64,000 nucleotides of DNA from Raoultibacter phocaeensis. GTDB taxonomy: Bacteria > Actinomycetota > Coriobacteriia > Coriobacteriales > Eggerthellaceae. A program made the position numbers and the translations under genes. The notes under the pieces are model-generated. The model saw only the letters and a list, made by a program, of their open reading frames with translations, ran no database searches and was not told the DNA's origin. Positions 1-9,041 of this stretch are shown one piece after another; position 1 is the stretch's first letter; every line of letters starts with the position of its first letter. The stretch covers positions 1,550,001-1,614,000 of the forward strand of contig NZ_CABDUX010000001.1 in assembly GCF_901411515.1 (NCBI RefSeq), given 5' to 3'.

Positions 1-4
1 CGAT

Positions 5-781
5 ATGATGCACGTAAACGGAGGTCTTTCGGGCGAAGGCCGATCGGGCTGTTCGGGTGAAGCCCCCTTTGCCTTCGATCCAAACGAACGCTACGGGCTT
101 GCCTTTTCGGGCGGCTGCGATTCGTCGTATCTGCTTGCGGAGATGATGCGAGCCGGTGCCGATGTGAAAGCGTACATGGTCAAGTCTGCGTTTCAGGCTG
201 CGTTCGAGGTCGAAGACGCGCGTCGCGTCGTTGAAGAGACCGGTGCCGATTTCGAGCTCATCGAGGCAGACGTGTTCAGCCGCGACGAAATCTGCGCGAA
301 TCCGTGGGATCGATGCTACCTGTGCAAGCGCTACCTTTTCGGAACGATTTTCGATTATATGGCCCGCGACGGCAGGACGGTGCTCGTCGATGGCACGAAC
401 GCGAGCGACGATCCGGCGCGTCGCCCGGGGTTCCGGGCGCTTGACGAGCTGGGTGTGCGATCGCCTTTGCGCGAGGCGGGCCTCACGAAGGACGACATCC
501 GCGAGCGCTCGCGGGCCATTGGCCTTTCGACGGCTGACAAGCCGAATTTCTCCTGCTTTGCCACCAAGGTCCCCGAAGGAACCCGAATCACCCGCGAAGA
601 GATCGACCGTGTCGCCTGCGCGCTCGGATTGAGCGTCGATGCTGCGGATGGTCAAAGCGCTTCTGCATCCGGCGAGTTCGGATCGAGCGGAAACACGGCA
701 AACGCCAAGCGCGCTTGTGCAGGCGGCGAGCCTGGATCGAGCGAAGGCGGCATCGCAAATCAACGGGAAAGGTCGTGCTGA
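5..781 (+). CDS. larE: LarE-type sulfur transferase (nickel-pincer cofactor synthesis)
   Basis: Cytoplasmic PP-loop enzyme that adenylates and sulfurates the pyridinium dicarboxylate precursor of the nickel-pincer nucleotide used by LarA-type racemases. The PP-loop SGGCDS is at residues 35-40. Cys104 and Cys107 (CYLC) plus Cys184 (in NFSCFATKVP) are the three cysteines of the LarE subgroup expected to hold a [4Fe-4S] cluster, rather than the single sacrificial cysteine of Lactiplantibacillus LarE; the cluster is inferred from family knowledge. Residues after about 205 are low-complexity and contain two near-copies of a 20-bp DNA repeat, so the tail looks repeat-derived. larB starts two bases after the stop. 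The start lies at the window edge; an upstream start cannot be excluded. Confidence 0.85.
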   Translation: MMHVNGGLSGEGRSGCSGEAPFAFDPNERYGLAFSGGCDSSYLLAEMMRAGADVKAYMVKSAFQAAFEVEDARRVVEETGADFELIEADVFSRDEICANPWDRCYLCKRYLFGTIFDYMARDGRTVLVDGTNASDDPARRPGFRALDELGVRSPLREAGLTKDDIRERSRAIGLSTADKPNFSCFATKVPEGTRITREEIDRVACALGLSVDAADGQSASASGEFGSSGNTANAKRACAGGEPGSSEGGIANQRERSC

Positions 782-783
782 GC

Positions 784-1569
784 ATGGAGCAACGCGATTT
801 GGAACAGCTGCTTTCACGGGTTGCCTCGGGTGAGGTTTCTCCTGACGAGGCGGTGCATGAGCTTAAGGTTGCACCTGTGACCGAGCTCGGCTATGCGACG
901 GTCGACAACCACCGCGGCATCCGCCAAGGCGTTTCGGAGGTGATCTACGGCGAGGGGAAAACCGCCGAGCAGATAGCAGGCATCTGCGGTGCCATGCTCG
1001 AGGCGGGGCAAAAACGCATTCTCATCACTCGGCTCGATGAAGAGAAGGCGATCGCCGTGGCCGACTTCCTCTATTCGACACAGGATGACACAGGTCCTTC
1101 GCTCGAGTATCGCGCCGCAGCCCGTATCGGCATCGTCGGTGCCATGCCCGAACCTGATGGCATCGGAGTGATCGTCGTTGCTGCTGCGGGAACGAGCGAC
1201 CTGCCGGTTGCCGAAGAGGCGGCCATCACAGCCGAGATGCTCGGGAATACTGTAAAGCGCCTGTACGATGTAGGCGTGGCGGGCATCCATCGCCTGCTCG
1301 CGCATGCCGACGATGTCGCCGACGCAAGCGTGATCGTCGCGGTGGCGGGTATGGAGGGTGCGCTTGCGAGCGTGATCGGCGGCATGGCGTCGTGTCCGGT
1401 CATCGCTGTGCCTACGAGTGTCGGATACGGTGCGAGCTTCGGGGGAGTGGCAGCGCTGCTGGCTATGCTGAACTCATGTGCGAGCGGCATTTCCGTTGTC
1501 AACATCGACAACGGATTCGGTGCCGGGTACCAGGCCCATATGATCAACCACGTGAAAGCGAGACGATAG
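784..1569 (+). CDS. larB: LarB, pyridinium-3,5-biscarboxylate mononucleotide synthase
   Basis: LarB carboxylates and hydrolyses nicotinate adenine dinucleotide in the first step of nickel-pincer nucleotide synthesis. The 261-residue protein has the PurE-like C-terminal domain: AAGTSD at about residues 134-139, a glycine-rich GYGASFGG segment near 214-221, and NSCASG with Cys232, which aligns with the catalytic cysteine of characterised LarB, followed by NIDNGFGAGY. The ATG at 784 gives normal family length; an upstream in-frame ATG at 715 lies inside larE and would add unrelated residues. It sits between larE and larC with almost no spacing, so the three are surely one transcript. Confidence 0.92.
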   Translation: MEQRDLEQLLSRVASGEVSPDEAVHELKVAPVTELGYATVDNHRGIRQGVSEVIYGEGKTAEQIAGICGAMLEAGQKRILITRLDEEKAIAVADFLYSTQDDTGPSLEYRAAARIGIVGAMPEPDGIGVIVVAAAGTSDLPVAEEAAITAEMLGNTVKRLYDVGVAGIHRLLAHADDVADASVIVAVAGMEGALASVIGGMASCPVIAVPTSVGYGASFGGVAALLAMLNSCASGISVVNIDNGFGAGYQAHMINHVKARR

Positions 1570-2121
1570 ATGAACACGTTGCATTTCGACCTGACCCGCA
1601 CGGCCACAAGGCAGGCTATCCTCGATGATCTGCTTGCCCGCCTTTCCGAAGAGCATCGGTCGGTACTCGCCGAACGTACCCGACGGGCAGGCGTTCCTCT
1701 GATGCATCACCACGATCTCGGCGCAGTCGATGCGACGATCGACGGCCTTATGGTAAGCGATCACGTTAAGCAAGACATGCATGCGATCTACCGCATCCTT
1801 GCCGAAGCCGAAGCTGCGGCGCACGGGTGCGCTGTCGAGGAAACGCACTTCCACGAAGTCGGTAACGGCGAGGCGATTGAAAACGTGCTCGGCATCTGCC
1901 TCGCTGTCGAAGCACTCGATCCCGATGAGATCACCGCAACGTGCGTACAGACCGGCAGCGGCACGGTGCAGTGCGCGCACGGCGTGCTCGACATTCCGGC
2001 ACCTGCAACCGCCGCCATCATCGCGCGCGGCATTCCCGTATGCAGTGAGTTGCTCGAAGGCGAACTCTGTACGCCCACCTCGGCAGCCGTCATCTACCAT
2101 TTCGTCGATCGGTTCGAATAA
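1570..2121 (+). CDS. larC: LarC N-terminal domain only (LarC1-like)
   Basis: LarC inserts nickel into the pincer nucleotide in a CTP-dependent reaction. This 183-residue protein matches only the first part of LarC: the histidine-rich MHHHDLGAVD region, the THFHEVG motif near residues 92-98, and the glycine/alanine stretch ending in CTPTSAAVIYHF. The family is usually about 400 residues, sometimes split into LarC1 and LarC2 joined by frameshifting. The stop comes soon after the TPT motif and only about 220 bases precede the next gene, so no LarC2 can be encoded here. Either LarC2 lies elsewhere or this is a truncated or specialised variant. It follows larB without a gap. Confidence 0.8.
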   Translation: MNTLHFDLTRTATRQAILDDLLARLSEEHRSVLAERTRRAGVPLMHHHDLGAVDATIDGLMVSDHVKQDMHAIYRILAEAEAAAHGCAVEETHFHEVGNGEAIENVLGICLAVEALDPDEITATCVQTGSGTVQCAHGVLDIPAPATAAIIARGIPVCSELLEGELCTPTSAAVIYHFVDRFE

Positions 2122-2340
2122 CGTGCGTTCGGAGCGCAATCCGCGTTTCGGATGCTCGCTTGCGCGGTGTCGTCCGGTGCGGATCGAGCGTCTTATTCGT
2201 ACGTATTCTGTTGAGCGGGGCATTTCTTCCGTACGTATCGTATGTTCTCAGGTATCATATGCACTGAAAAAGTAAACCGCATATTACTTAAAGCATGAAA
2301 AGATTCGTGCGCGCTCCGCGCGCCGCAGGAAGGAACAACC

Positions 2341-3219
2341 GTGGGAACCCAGATACTCTCGCTGCTCGGCGTCGGATTCGACGGCCCGTACCTTGCCGTC
2401 GACGATCTCGATGCGGGGAAGCGCACGATGCTTTCCCCTGAAGGAAAAACGTTCACTATCGTTAAGCATCCTGAGCGCTTCTGCGTGGGTGCGTATGACC
2501 TCATGAGCAAGGGGCGCACGATGTGCGAGCGCCGCCAGGAGCTTCCCGCCGATCATAAGGACACCTCGTGTCCCGCGTGCGCCGAAAAAACCGGGTTCAA
2601 CCCCTCGTTCTACCACGGCGGCGGCATTTCGGCGCAGCAGCGCGCTTACAATGAAACTCCGCATATCGTCTATCTCGCGTACTTTTCGCCCCAGCATTTG
2701 AAGGTTGGCATCACATCGGAGGCGCGCGGAGAGCTCAGGCTGCTCGAACAGGGCGCACGGTCGGCGATGATCCTCAAACATTGCGCGAGCGCATACGAAG
2801 CGCGCGAGTGGGAAGCGAAGCTGTGTTCTGCTCCGGGCATCTACGAAAGCCTGCTGCCGAGCGTGAAGCTCCGCCTGCTGACATCCGAGACCCATAACCA
2901 CGACGAAGCGTGCGCTCTCATGGAAAAGACGGTGCGCGAGACGTTTAGGATCGACCCGACTGAGCCGATCGATCTCGATCGCTACTACTGCCGCGATACC
3001 TCGATTCTCCAAGGGACGGTCAATGCGCCCGACAACCCGTCAGACACGATGGTTGCAGGCGAATGCGTCGGCATGGTGGGAACCATCGCGCTCATGCGTC
3101 AGCAGGGCAGGGTGTACGCGGCGCCCCTCAAAAGCTACGTGTCCCACAGGATCGAGCTTCGCGAAGGCGAAGTGCTTTGGGAGTACTCGGCACCACCTGA
3201 GCAGGGGTCGCTTTTCTAA
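2341..3219 (+). CDS. DUF2797 family protein
   Basis: A 292-residue cytoplasmic protein of the DUF2797 type, function unknown. The GTG at 2341 is the likely start because a purine-rich AGGAAGGAA site lies just upstream. Visible features are one CxxC (SCPAC, residues about 79-83) with an earlier isolated cysteine, suggesting a metal site, and the segment HIVYLAYF followed by LKVGITSEAR (about 107-127). That segment resembles the GIY-YIG nuclease core spacing; this is an inference from pattern only. It stands alone between the lar genes and a MarR/pirin pair, with about 220 bases upstream and 330 downstream. Confidence 0.75.
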   Translation: MGTQILSLLGVGFDGPYLAVDDLDAGKRTMLSPEGKTFTIVKHPERFCVGAYDLMSKGRTMCERRQELPADHKDTSCPACAEKTGFNPSFYHGGGISAQQRAYNETPHIVYLAYFSPQHLKVGITSEARGELRLLEQGARSAMILKHCASAYEAREWEAKLCSAPGIYESLLPSVKLRLLTSETHNHDEACALMEKTVRETFRIDPTEPIDLDRYYCRDTSILQGTVNAPDNPSDTMVAGECVGMVGTIALMRQQGRVYAAPLKSYVSHRIELREGEVLWEYSAPPEQGSLF

Positions 3220-3465
3220 AGGACGACGTTGGCTGCACGGGGTCGCCCGCGATGTCCGGTAGAGGCCCAGGTGGGGGCTCAACTTCCGCCGTCAAGCCGA
3301 TACCGGCACGGCTCCGCAGAGCACCAGATCGAAATCAGGTACCATACGGGGCCCTGCCAGTCCTGGTTTCCCGATACGCATCGGTCATATTCTTTACACC
3401 TGATCTGCGCATATGAGCCTGCCATGATGGCGATGTGACGTAAATGTGACGCCATTGGTACCATC
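3220..3465. other. Non-coding spacer before the marR gene
   Basis: No convincing reading frame or tRNA. The stretch around 3290-3315 can form a nested hairpin (GCCGT with ACGGC around GCCG-ata-CCGGC). Whether it is transcribed is unknown. Confidence 0.35.
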
Positions 3466-3500
3466 TATAATTTAGTACTAATTAGTGATATATTACTAAA
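3466..3500 (+). promoter_or_regulatory. marR promoter -10 with palindromic operator
   Basis: TATAAT at 3466-3471 is followed by ACTAATTAGT (3477-3486), a perfect 10-bp palindrome. A wider imperfect inverted repeat, TTTAGTAC (3471-3478) with TTACTAAA (3493-3500), encloses it. The AT-rich dyad overlapping a -10 box, upstream of a MarR gene, is the usual layout of an autorepressed MarR operon. No good -35 is visible. Confidence 0.6.
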
Positions 3501-3549
3501 CGAACCAAAGGAGACCAACCAAGCGGGCAACGGAGGCGAAAGGGTAACG

Positions 3550-4143
3550 ATGGGCACGAAACGCGAGCCGAGCAGGTTGAACGAGCATCGCGAGCCGAGT
3601 GAGTCGAGCGGGCCGATCGAACCGAGCAGGCCGAGCGGGCCGGGCGCGAAACGCACCGAAACGCACAGCGCCTCCGCAAAGCGTGAACGGCTCGACGGCG
3701 CACTGGTGATCGCGCTCAGTAGAAGCTACGAGATCGCACACCGCACAAGTCGCAAGCTCGTCGCAGAGTACGGTATTACGTTCTCGCAGTTCGAGGTTCT
3801 CGAGGCGCTTATGCATAAAGGCCCGCTTACGGTGAACGCAATCATCGACGCGGTGCTTTCGACGGGCGGCAGCATTACCGTCGTGGTGCGCAACCTCGAA
3901 AAGCTCGGCTATGTGGCGCGAACCGTGAACCCCGACGATGGCAGGTCGTTCATCGTCGAGCTGACTGCGTGCGGTAAGAGCCTCATCGAAGAGCTTTTTC
4001 CCCGACACATGAAAGCGCTCGGCGCATCGCTGTCCGAGCTCGGCGACGATGATATCGAAACCATCATCGAACTGCTGAAGAAGGTCGGGCAAGCTCAAAG
4101 CACCGAAAGGAAGATAAAGCATGATCAAGGTCATAAGCCATAA
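3550..4143 (+). CDS. MarR family transcriptional regulator
   Basis: A 197-residue winged-helix regulator. The MarR core begins near residue 50: helices ALVIALSRSYEIAHRTSRKL, the recognition region NAIIDAVLSTGGSITVVVRNL, then the wing with VNPDDGRSF (DxRS motif). The first 45 residues are Glu/Pro/Ser/Arg-rich and derive from degenerate GAGCCGAGC-type repeats, so they look like an added, disordered extension. GGAGG about ten bases upstream supports the ATG at 3550; an internal GTG at 3706 would remove the extension but has no clear ribosome site. The stop lies inside the pirin gene, so the two are co-transcribed. It probably represses its own operon through the palindrome upstream; the effector is unknown. 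Confidence 0.85.
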   Translation: MGTKREPSRLNEHREPSESSGPIEPSRPSGPGAKRTETHSASAKRERLDGALVIALSRSYEIAHRTSRKLVAEYGITFSQFEVLEALMHKGPLTVNAIIDAVLSTGGSITVVVRNLEKLGYVARTVNPDDGRSFIVELTACGKSLIEELFPRHMKALGASLSELGDDDIETIIELLKKVGQAQSTERKIKHDQGHKP

Positions 4144-4822
4144 CGATATGGGAACAAGCGAGCGCGGATGGCTGCACAGCCTGTTTCATTTCTCGTTCGC
4201 CGAATACTACAATCCCGATAACATCCAGTTCGGCGCGCTGCGCGTGGTCAATGACGACGTGTTCGACGCAGGGGGAGGGTTCCCGACCCATCCGCACAAC
4301 GATATGGAAATCATCAGCTACGTGGTCGACGGCGAGCTCACCCATAAAGACAGTCTCGGCAACGGCAGAACGCTTACCAAGGGCCAAGTGCAGTACATGA
4401 GCGCTGGTAAAGGCATCCTGCACAGCGAGTTCAACCGCACCGACAGACCGCTTCGCTTCCTGCAGATTTGGATTTATCCGGACGCAGAGGGTTACGAGCC
4501 GAATTACGGCGACTATGACTTCGCATGGGAAGATCGCGAGAATACGTGGCTTCAGATCGCGTCGGGTCAGAACGGGTCGGCACCGGTGAAGATCAATCAG
4601 GATATGAAGGTGTCGGTCATCAGCCTCGACGACGGCAAAGAGGTCGCATACGAGCTTGCGCGCGGTCGGCAAGCGTACCTCATCCAGATTGAAGGCGAAG
4701 GTGCGGTGAACGGCCATGCGCTCGAAGAGCGCGATGCCGCCGAGATAACCGGTGAAAGCCAGGTTGTGCTTACCGCGAAAACCAAGTCGCACTACATCCT
4801 TTTCGATATGCACCAGTCTTAG
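4121..4822 (+). CDS. Pirin family protein (YhhW-type quercetinase-like)
   Basis: A 233-residue bicupin of the pirin family. The metal ligands of YhhW-type pirins are all present: His57 and His59 in PTHPHND, His101 and Glu103 in LHSEF. Characterised relatives bind iron or another divalent metal and some show quercetin 2,3-dioxygenase activity; the physiological substrate here is unknown. The gene overlaps the marR stop by 23 bases. A MarR-pirin pairing is common and suggests induction by a small, perhaps phenolic, compound, but that is inference. Confidence 0.9.
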   Translation: MIKVISHNDMGTSERGWLHSLFHFSFAEYYNPDNIQFGALRVVNDDVFDAGGGFPTHPHNDMEIISYVVDGELTHKDSLGNGRTLTKGQVQYMSAGKGILHSEFNRTDRPLRFLQIWIYPDAEGYEPNYGDYDFAWEDRENTWLQIASGQNGSAPVKINQDMKVSVISLDDGKEVAYELARGRQAYLIQIEGEGAVNGHALEERDAAEITGESQVVLTAKTKSHYILFDMHQS

Positions 4823-4833
4823 CGTATCGCCTG

Positions 4834-4859
4834 CGCTGCCGATCGCTGAATCGGCAGCG
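4834..4859 (+). terminator. Hairpin after the pirin gene
   Basis: CGCTGCCGAT and ATCGGCAGCG form a perfect 10-bp stem with a 6-base loop, 12 bases after the stop. No T-run follows, so it may be a weak or factor-assisted terminator. Confidence 0.45.
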
Positions 4860-5013
4860 TGCCACGGCGGTGCGGGTTGGAAGCCCCAAGCCCAATGCCG
4901 CACTGCCACGGCGCGCTTGACGCGCACATAAGCCAACTCGTTCGGCACCTCTGCCCAAGGGTTCTTACGTCAAGGTTGCTATCCTAGTTTGGTACGGCAG
5001 GCATGGAGTCGAA

Positions 5014-5049
5014 AACAGGCCCCGATCCTCTGTGGGATCGGGGCCTGTT
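5014..5049 (-). terminator. Terminator of the NodB-domain gene
   Basis: A perfect 15-bp stem (AACAGGCCCCGATCC with its complement) around a 6-base loop. Read on the minus strand it is followed by TTTTCG and lies 20 bases past the deacetylase stop. It may serve both convergent genes. Confidence 0.8.
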
Positions 5050-5069
5050 GCAAGTGCCAAGAACTTCCT

Positions 5070-6632
5070 CTACCCTTCCGCTTTCGCCGGGTACGCGAGC
5101 ATTTCGTCGACCGTGACGAAACGGTAGCCCTGCTCCTTCAGGTAAGGAATGGCGTCTCTGATGGCTTCGACAGTTTGCGAGCGGTCGCCCCCGCCGTCGT
5201 GGCAGAGGATCACGGCTCCCGGCCATGCGCCCTTCAGCTGTTCGGCGATGGCTTCGGCACCGGGCAGCCGCCAGTCAGAACTGTCGATGTTCCAGCCGAT
5301 TTCGGCCGAGATGTGCGGTGCGAGGTTCTTCTGAACCTCTGCCCCGAAGTTGCCGCCCGGGGTGCGGATGACGGTGCTCGGATCTGCGCCGATGGCTTCG
5401 CGGATGGCATCGTAGCCTTTGGTGACTTCTTCTATCTGTTGCTCGGCGGACATGAGGCCCAGATCTACGCCTTTGCCATCGCCGCTTGCGTGATCGAACG
5501 TGTGCGTGCAGATCTGATGTCCCTCGTCGTAAGCGCGCTTAACAAGGGCCTTGCCATTGTCGTCGATGCGATTGCCAACGGTGAAGAACGTAGCTTTCAC
5601 GTCGTTTTCCTTGAGAATATCGAGCACCTGTTCGGTCGTGTCGCGCCAGGGGCCGTCGTCGAACGTGAGCGCGATTACTTTTTCTCCGCCGGTATCAGGG
5701 TAGTACTGGCGGCACACGGGGTTCTGCGGCGCGATGTCTTCGACGAAGGTTTTGCCCGAGATGTCGCCGACTTTCGTGGTCTTGCTGCCGTCGATGCCCT
5801 CGCCCTCGATTACATGGAGTGGCCCATTGCCTTCCTGCACCACTTCGTAGGGTACCGTTTCGACGGTGTCTTGCGAAGGCTCCATCGTGTTCGCGCCGTC
5901 TGAGACGAGTACGATGTCGCCGGCGGAAAGCTTCGTTTGCGGATCATCGACCTTCTTGCTGTTGACATAGGCGGTGAACGCTTCGCCCTTTCCCGCTTCG
6001 AGCACCTCGCCGTCGACCGCGACGAAATCGCCGGTTTTGGGCGTTGCGTAACCGGCTTGGATGATGGCCTCGATATTCTTCCCGTCCCCGAGTTCGATGT
6101 GCTGGCCGTTGACGGTTACGGCGATGGGTCTCGATTGCATGAAGAAGAACACGCCCCCGACGATGCAGACGAGCACGACGAGCGCCGCCAAAGCGGGCTT
6201 CCACGGAAACGACAAACCGCCTCTTGCCTGCGACCGATACCGGTTGGCGTTTTCGTACTGCGCATGTCCTTGGGGCGTGCGCTGCTGCCTGGGGGGAGCT
6301 GCTTGCCGTTGGCCCTGGTGCTGTCTTGCTGCGACGTGCTGCCTCTGGCCTTGTTGCTGTCTTGCTCCGGCCGCTTGTTCGGGTCTTGAAATGCGGTCGG
6401 CCTGCATGCGCCTGCGGTAGGTGTCGGCATCGCGGCCATACGAAGCTGCGCTCTGCTCGGCGTGCGGAGATCTCGTCCGCCCCGAAGCGTGCGCCGATCT
6501 TTCCGCAGCGGAGCCGCTTTTGCGCTCGGGTCGTCCGTCGACCGTGAACCGCTCGGTTGAGGAAGGGGGGCGACCCTGGCCGCGCCCCGAAGGGGGGCGA
6601 TCGTTCGAGCGATTGTGCGGCGCTTCCGGCAT
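5070..6632 (-). CDS. Membrane-anchored polysaccharide deacetylase (NodB domain)
   Basis: A 520-residue envelope protein. Residues 1-140 are disordered, rich in Arg, Gln, Ser and Pro; one membrane helix spans about 146-165, placing the rest outside the cell. A domain of unknown type fills about 170-300. The NodB domain carries all motifs: TFDDGP (323-328), the His377/His381 metal pair in HTFDH, RTPGG (423-427), DSSDW (450-454) and HDGGG with His478. The family removes N- or O-acetyl groups from peptidoglycan or other glycans; the substrate here is not defined. The position next to murT-gatD, divergently arranged, fits a cell-wall role. It ends in a strong terminator. Confidence 0.88.
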   Translation of the reverse strand: MPEAPHNRSNDRPPSGRGQGRPPSSTERFTVDGRPERKSGSAAERSAHASGRTRSPHAEQSAASYGRDADTYRRRMQADRISRPEQAAGARQQQGQRQHVAARQHQGQRQAAPPRQQRTPQGHAQYENANRYRSQARGGLSFPWKPALAALVVLVCIVGGVFFFMQSRPIAVTVNGQHIELGDGKNIEAIIQAGYATPKTGDFVAVDGEVLEAGKGEAFTAYVNSKKVDDPQTKLSAGDIVLVSDGANTMEPSQDTVETVPYEVVQEGNGPLHVIEGEGIDGSKTTKVGDISGKTFVEDIAPQNPVCRQYYPDTGGEKVIALTFDDGPWRDTTEQVLDILKENDVKATFFTVGNRIDDNGKALVKRAYDEGHQICTHTFDHASGDGKGVDLGLMSAEQQIEEVTKGYDAIREAIGADPSTVIRTPGGNFGAEVQKNLAPHISAEIGWNIDSSDWRLPGAEAIAEQLKGAWPGAVILCHDGGGDRSQTVEAIRDAIPYLKEQGYRFVTVDEMLAYPAKAEG

Positions 6633-6807
6633 CGTGTTTCCCCTTCTTGCGGATGCTCGTCGGGTTTTGTCCGTGTCCAGTATAAAGGACGATTCGGAAA
6701 GCTACTATCTCATCTTCAATTTCATTCTACCTGAAAATTATGTGGAAGCCCCAGTGCTTTGGGCGGAGCGTTTATACTTGATGCTTCCAAAGAAGAAAGG
6801 ATGCGGT

Positions 6808-8286
6808 ATGGGTTTGCAGCTTGCACTCGCTCGGGGGATCAGCGCCGTAAGCACCTTCGGGCTCAAGCGCGTGTTCAAGCGACCAGCGGCCAACTTCCCC
6901 GGCAAGATCGCCCTGTACGTCGATCCGCACCTCATTGCTGACCTTGCGCGCAAGCTCGAACGCGGCTCGGTTGTCGTGTGCGGCACGAACGGCAAAACCA
7001 CCGTCACCAACCTGCTCGCCGACGCGCTAGAAACGGCTGGTATGCGCGTTATCTGCAATCGCACGGGAGCGAACCTCGACAGCGGCGTAGCAACGGCGCT
7101 TCTCCATGGCAAGCGGGCCGATTGGGGGGTGTTCGAGAGCGACGAGCTGTGGCTTGCAAAGGTGCTTCCCCAGCTCAAATCGGATTACCTCATTCTTTTG
7201 AACCTATTTCGCGATCAGCTCGATCGCGTAGGTGAAATCGACCGTATCCAGGAGAGCATTGCAGGCGCGCTTTCCTCGTCGCCCGATACGGTGCTTCTCT
7301 ACAATGCCGACGATCCGCTGTGCGAGGCGATCGCCCGGCGCGTACCTAACAAGCACATCGCGTTCGGCGTGGGGGAGGATATGGGCTTGCCGCAGAACAC
7401 CGTGGCCGATGCGCAGATGTGCCAGATGTGTTCGGGCATGCTCGCATACGAATACCGCCAGTACGGCCAGCTTGGCGAGTACCGTTGCCCGCAGTGCGGG
7501 TTCGCGCGGCCGACGCTCGACTTTGCGGCTTGTCGCGTGCGCTTCGAGGTGGACGGCATCGCGTTTTCCGCAGGTACCGATGCGAACACGACGGTCGATA
7601 TCCACTCGACGGCTACCGGGGCGTACATGGTGTACAACCTGCTTGCCACGTTTGCTAATGCCCGCCTGCTCGGATGCCCCCCCGACGCGTTCCAAGGGGC
7701 GCTCGATGCGTTCGACCCGCAAAACGGCCGGCTTGAGCATCTCGTGGTCGAAGGCAGGCCCGTTCTTTTGAACCTTGCGAAGAACCCGACAGGCTTCAAC
7801 CAGAATCTTAAGATCATTACGCAGGACGCAGGCCCGCGGGCCGTTGCTTTCTTCGTGAACGATAAAGAGGGCGACGGGCGCGATGTCTCGTGGATATGGG
7901 ACGTCGATTTCGAAGAGCTTGCCGAAGCGGAGAACATAGTCGTATTCGCAGGTGGCATCAGAAAAAACGATGTGCAGGTGCGGTTGAAGTACGCAGGCGT
8001 CGATGCCGCGCTCATCGGGGGGGCCGCGGATATGCTCGAGCAAACGGCCGATCTGCCGCCTGAGTACCGGTTTTACCTGATAGCGAACTATACGGCGCTT
8101 CCCGGGGTTCGTGCAGAGCTTGTGCGCCTCGTCGAGCAGGGTGGATCTGCGGCTTCGATCGGCGGCGCGGCCCCCCTAGGTAATCGAGGCGGGGCAGGCG
8201 AGCACGATGCAGAGCGCCGTGAGTCTTCGGCTGCTCGCGGCGATGCAGCTTTTGAGCGTGGCGAGTCGGCGGAAGGGGGCCTGTAA
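6808..8286 (+). CDS. murT: Lipid II isoglutaminyl synthase subunit MurT
   Basis: The Mur-ligase-like subunit of the enzyme that amidates D-Glu of lipid II, using ammonia from GatD. The ATP loop GTNGKTT is at residues 59-65. A Cys4 zinc ribbon typical of MurT (MCQMC ... RCPQC) sits mid-protein, and the C-terminal DUF1727 region follows (KNPTGFNQNL, VNDKEGDGRDVSWIWDVDFE). The ATG at 6808 is chosen for its AGAAAGG ribosome site; an in-frame ATG at 6781 is possible. The last 45 or so residues are Gly/Ala/Glu/Arg-rich low complexity beyond the usual end. The stop overlaps the gatD start (TAATG), so the subunits are translationally coupled. Confidence 0.93.
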   Translation: MGLQLALARGISAVSTFGLKRVFKRPAANFPGKIALYVDPHLIADLARKLERGSVVVCGTNGKTTVTNLLADALETAGMRVICNRTGANLDSGVATALLHGKRADWGVFESDELWLAKVLPQLKSDYLILLNLFRDQLDRVGEIDRIQESIAGALSSSPDTVLLYNADDPLCEAIARRVPNKHIAFGVGEDMGLPQNTVADAQMCQMCSGMLAYEYRQYGQLGEYRCPQCGFARPTLDFAACRVRFEVDGIAFSAGTDANTTVDIHSTATGAYMVYNLLATFANARLLGCPPDAFQGALDAFDPQNGRLEHLVVEGRPVLLNLAKNPTGFNQNLKIITQDAGPRAVAFFVNDKEGDGRDVSWIWDVDFEELAEAENIVVFAGGIRKNDVQVRLKYAGVDAALIGGAADMLEQTADLPPEYRFYLIANYTALPGVRAELVRLVEQGGSAASIGGAAPLGNRGGAGEHDAERRESSAARGDAAFERGESAEGGL

Positions 8287-9041
8287 TGGAGGCTTTGAGA
8301 ATCGCGCATCTGTTTCCCGATCTCTTGAACCTTTACGGCGATGGCGGCAACGTCAAGTGCCTCGCGAAACGAGCCGCATGGCGCGCGATTCCCGTGGAGG
8401 TCGTAGCCGTCAACCATGGTGACACGATCGATCTTTCAGGAATCGATATCGTGTTTCTCGGGGGAGGCCCCGATCGCGAGCAGCGCCTTGCATCTGAAGA
8501 GCTGCTTCGCATGAAGAGCGATCTAGCCGCGTACGTAGAGGCCGATGGCGTGCTGCTCGCCATATGCGGCGGCTTCCAGATACTCGGAACCGAGTGGCTT
8601 TTGGGCAACGAGGGGGTCGAGGGCCTCGGTATAGTCGATATGGCAACCAAGCGTGCTGAAGGATCGGCCGATCGGCTCATCGGCGACATCGTGCTTTCGT
8701 CCCCGCTCGCCAAACGGCCGGTGGTCGGCTACGAAAACCATGCCGGACGCACGTATCTCGGCAAGGGCTTGCAGGCGTTTGGCACGGTTGTCTCGGCAAC
8801 GGGCCATGGCAACAACGATGTTGACAAGGCGGACGGCGTGCTGTACCGAAATGTTGTGGGCACCTACCTGCACGGACCGCTTTTGGGAAAGAATCCCGAG
8901 GTGGCCGATCATCTGCTTGCCCGTGCGCTCGAGACGAGGGCTGCACGTTCGGGTGAGAAGGTGGCCTCGCTTTCGCCGCTCGATGACAGCGTGGAGGAAG
9001 CCGCCAACGAATACATGGTAAAGCGGCTCGGCGTGCGTTGA
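8286..9041 (+). CDS. gatD: Lipid II isoglutaminyl synthase subunit GatD
   Basis: The glutaminase subunit that feeds ammonia to MurT. The 251-residue class I amidotransferase domain shows the nucleophile Cys94 in AICGGFQ and His196 in GTYLHGP. The N-terminal HLFPDLLNLYGDGGN is the GatD/CobQ-like signature. One-base overlap with murT and the standard murT-gatD order make the assignment firm. The product acts in the cytoplasm on lipid II before export. Confidence 0.93.
   Translation: MEALRIAHLFPDLLNLYGDGGNVKCLAKRAAWRAIPVEVVAVNHGDTIDLSGIDIVFLGGGPDREQRLASEELLRMKSDLAAYVEADGVLLAICGGFQILGTEWLLGNEGVEGLGIVDMATKRAEGSADRLIGDIVLSSPLAKRPVVGYENHAGRTYLGKGLQAFGTVVSATGHGNNDVDKADGVLYRNVVGTYLHGPLLGKNPEVADHLLARALETRAARSGEKVASLSPLDDSVEEAANEYMVKRLGVR

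Noticed and set aside
2121-2340. LarC2 reached by programmed frameshift after larC
   Set aside because: Only about 220 bases remain before the next gene and no frame there resembles LarC2.
3229-3438. Signal recognition particle RNA or other known small RNA
   Set aside because: The conserved GGUCCGGAAGG-type SRP loop and other known signatures are absent; only a generic nested hairpin is seen.
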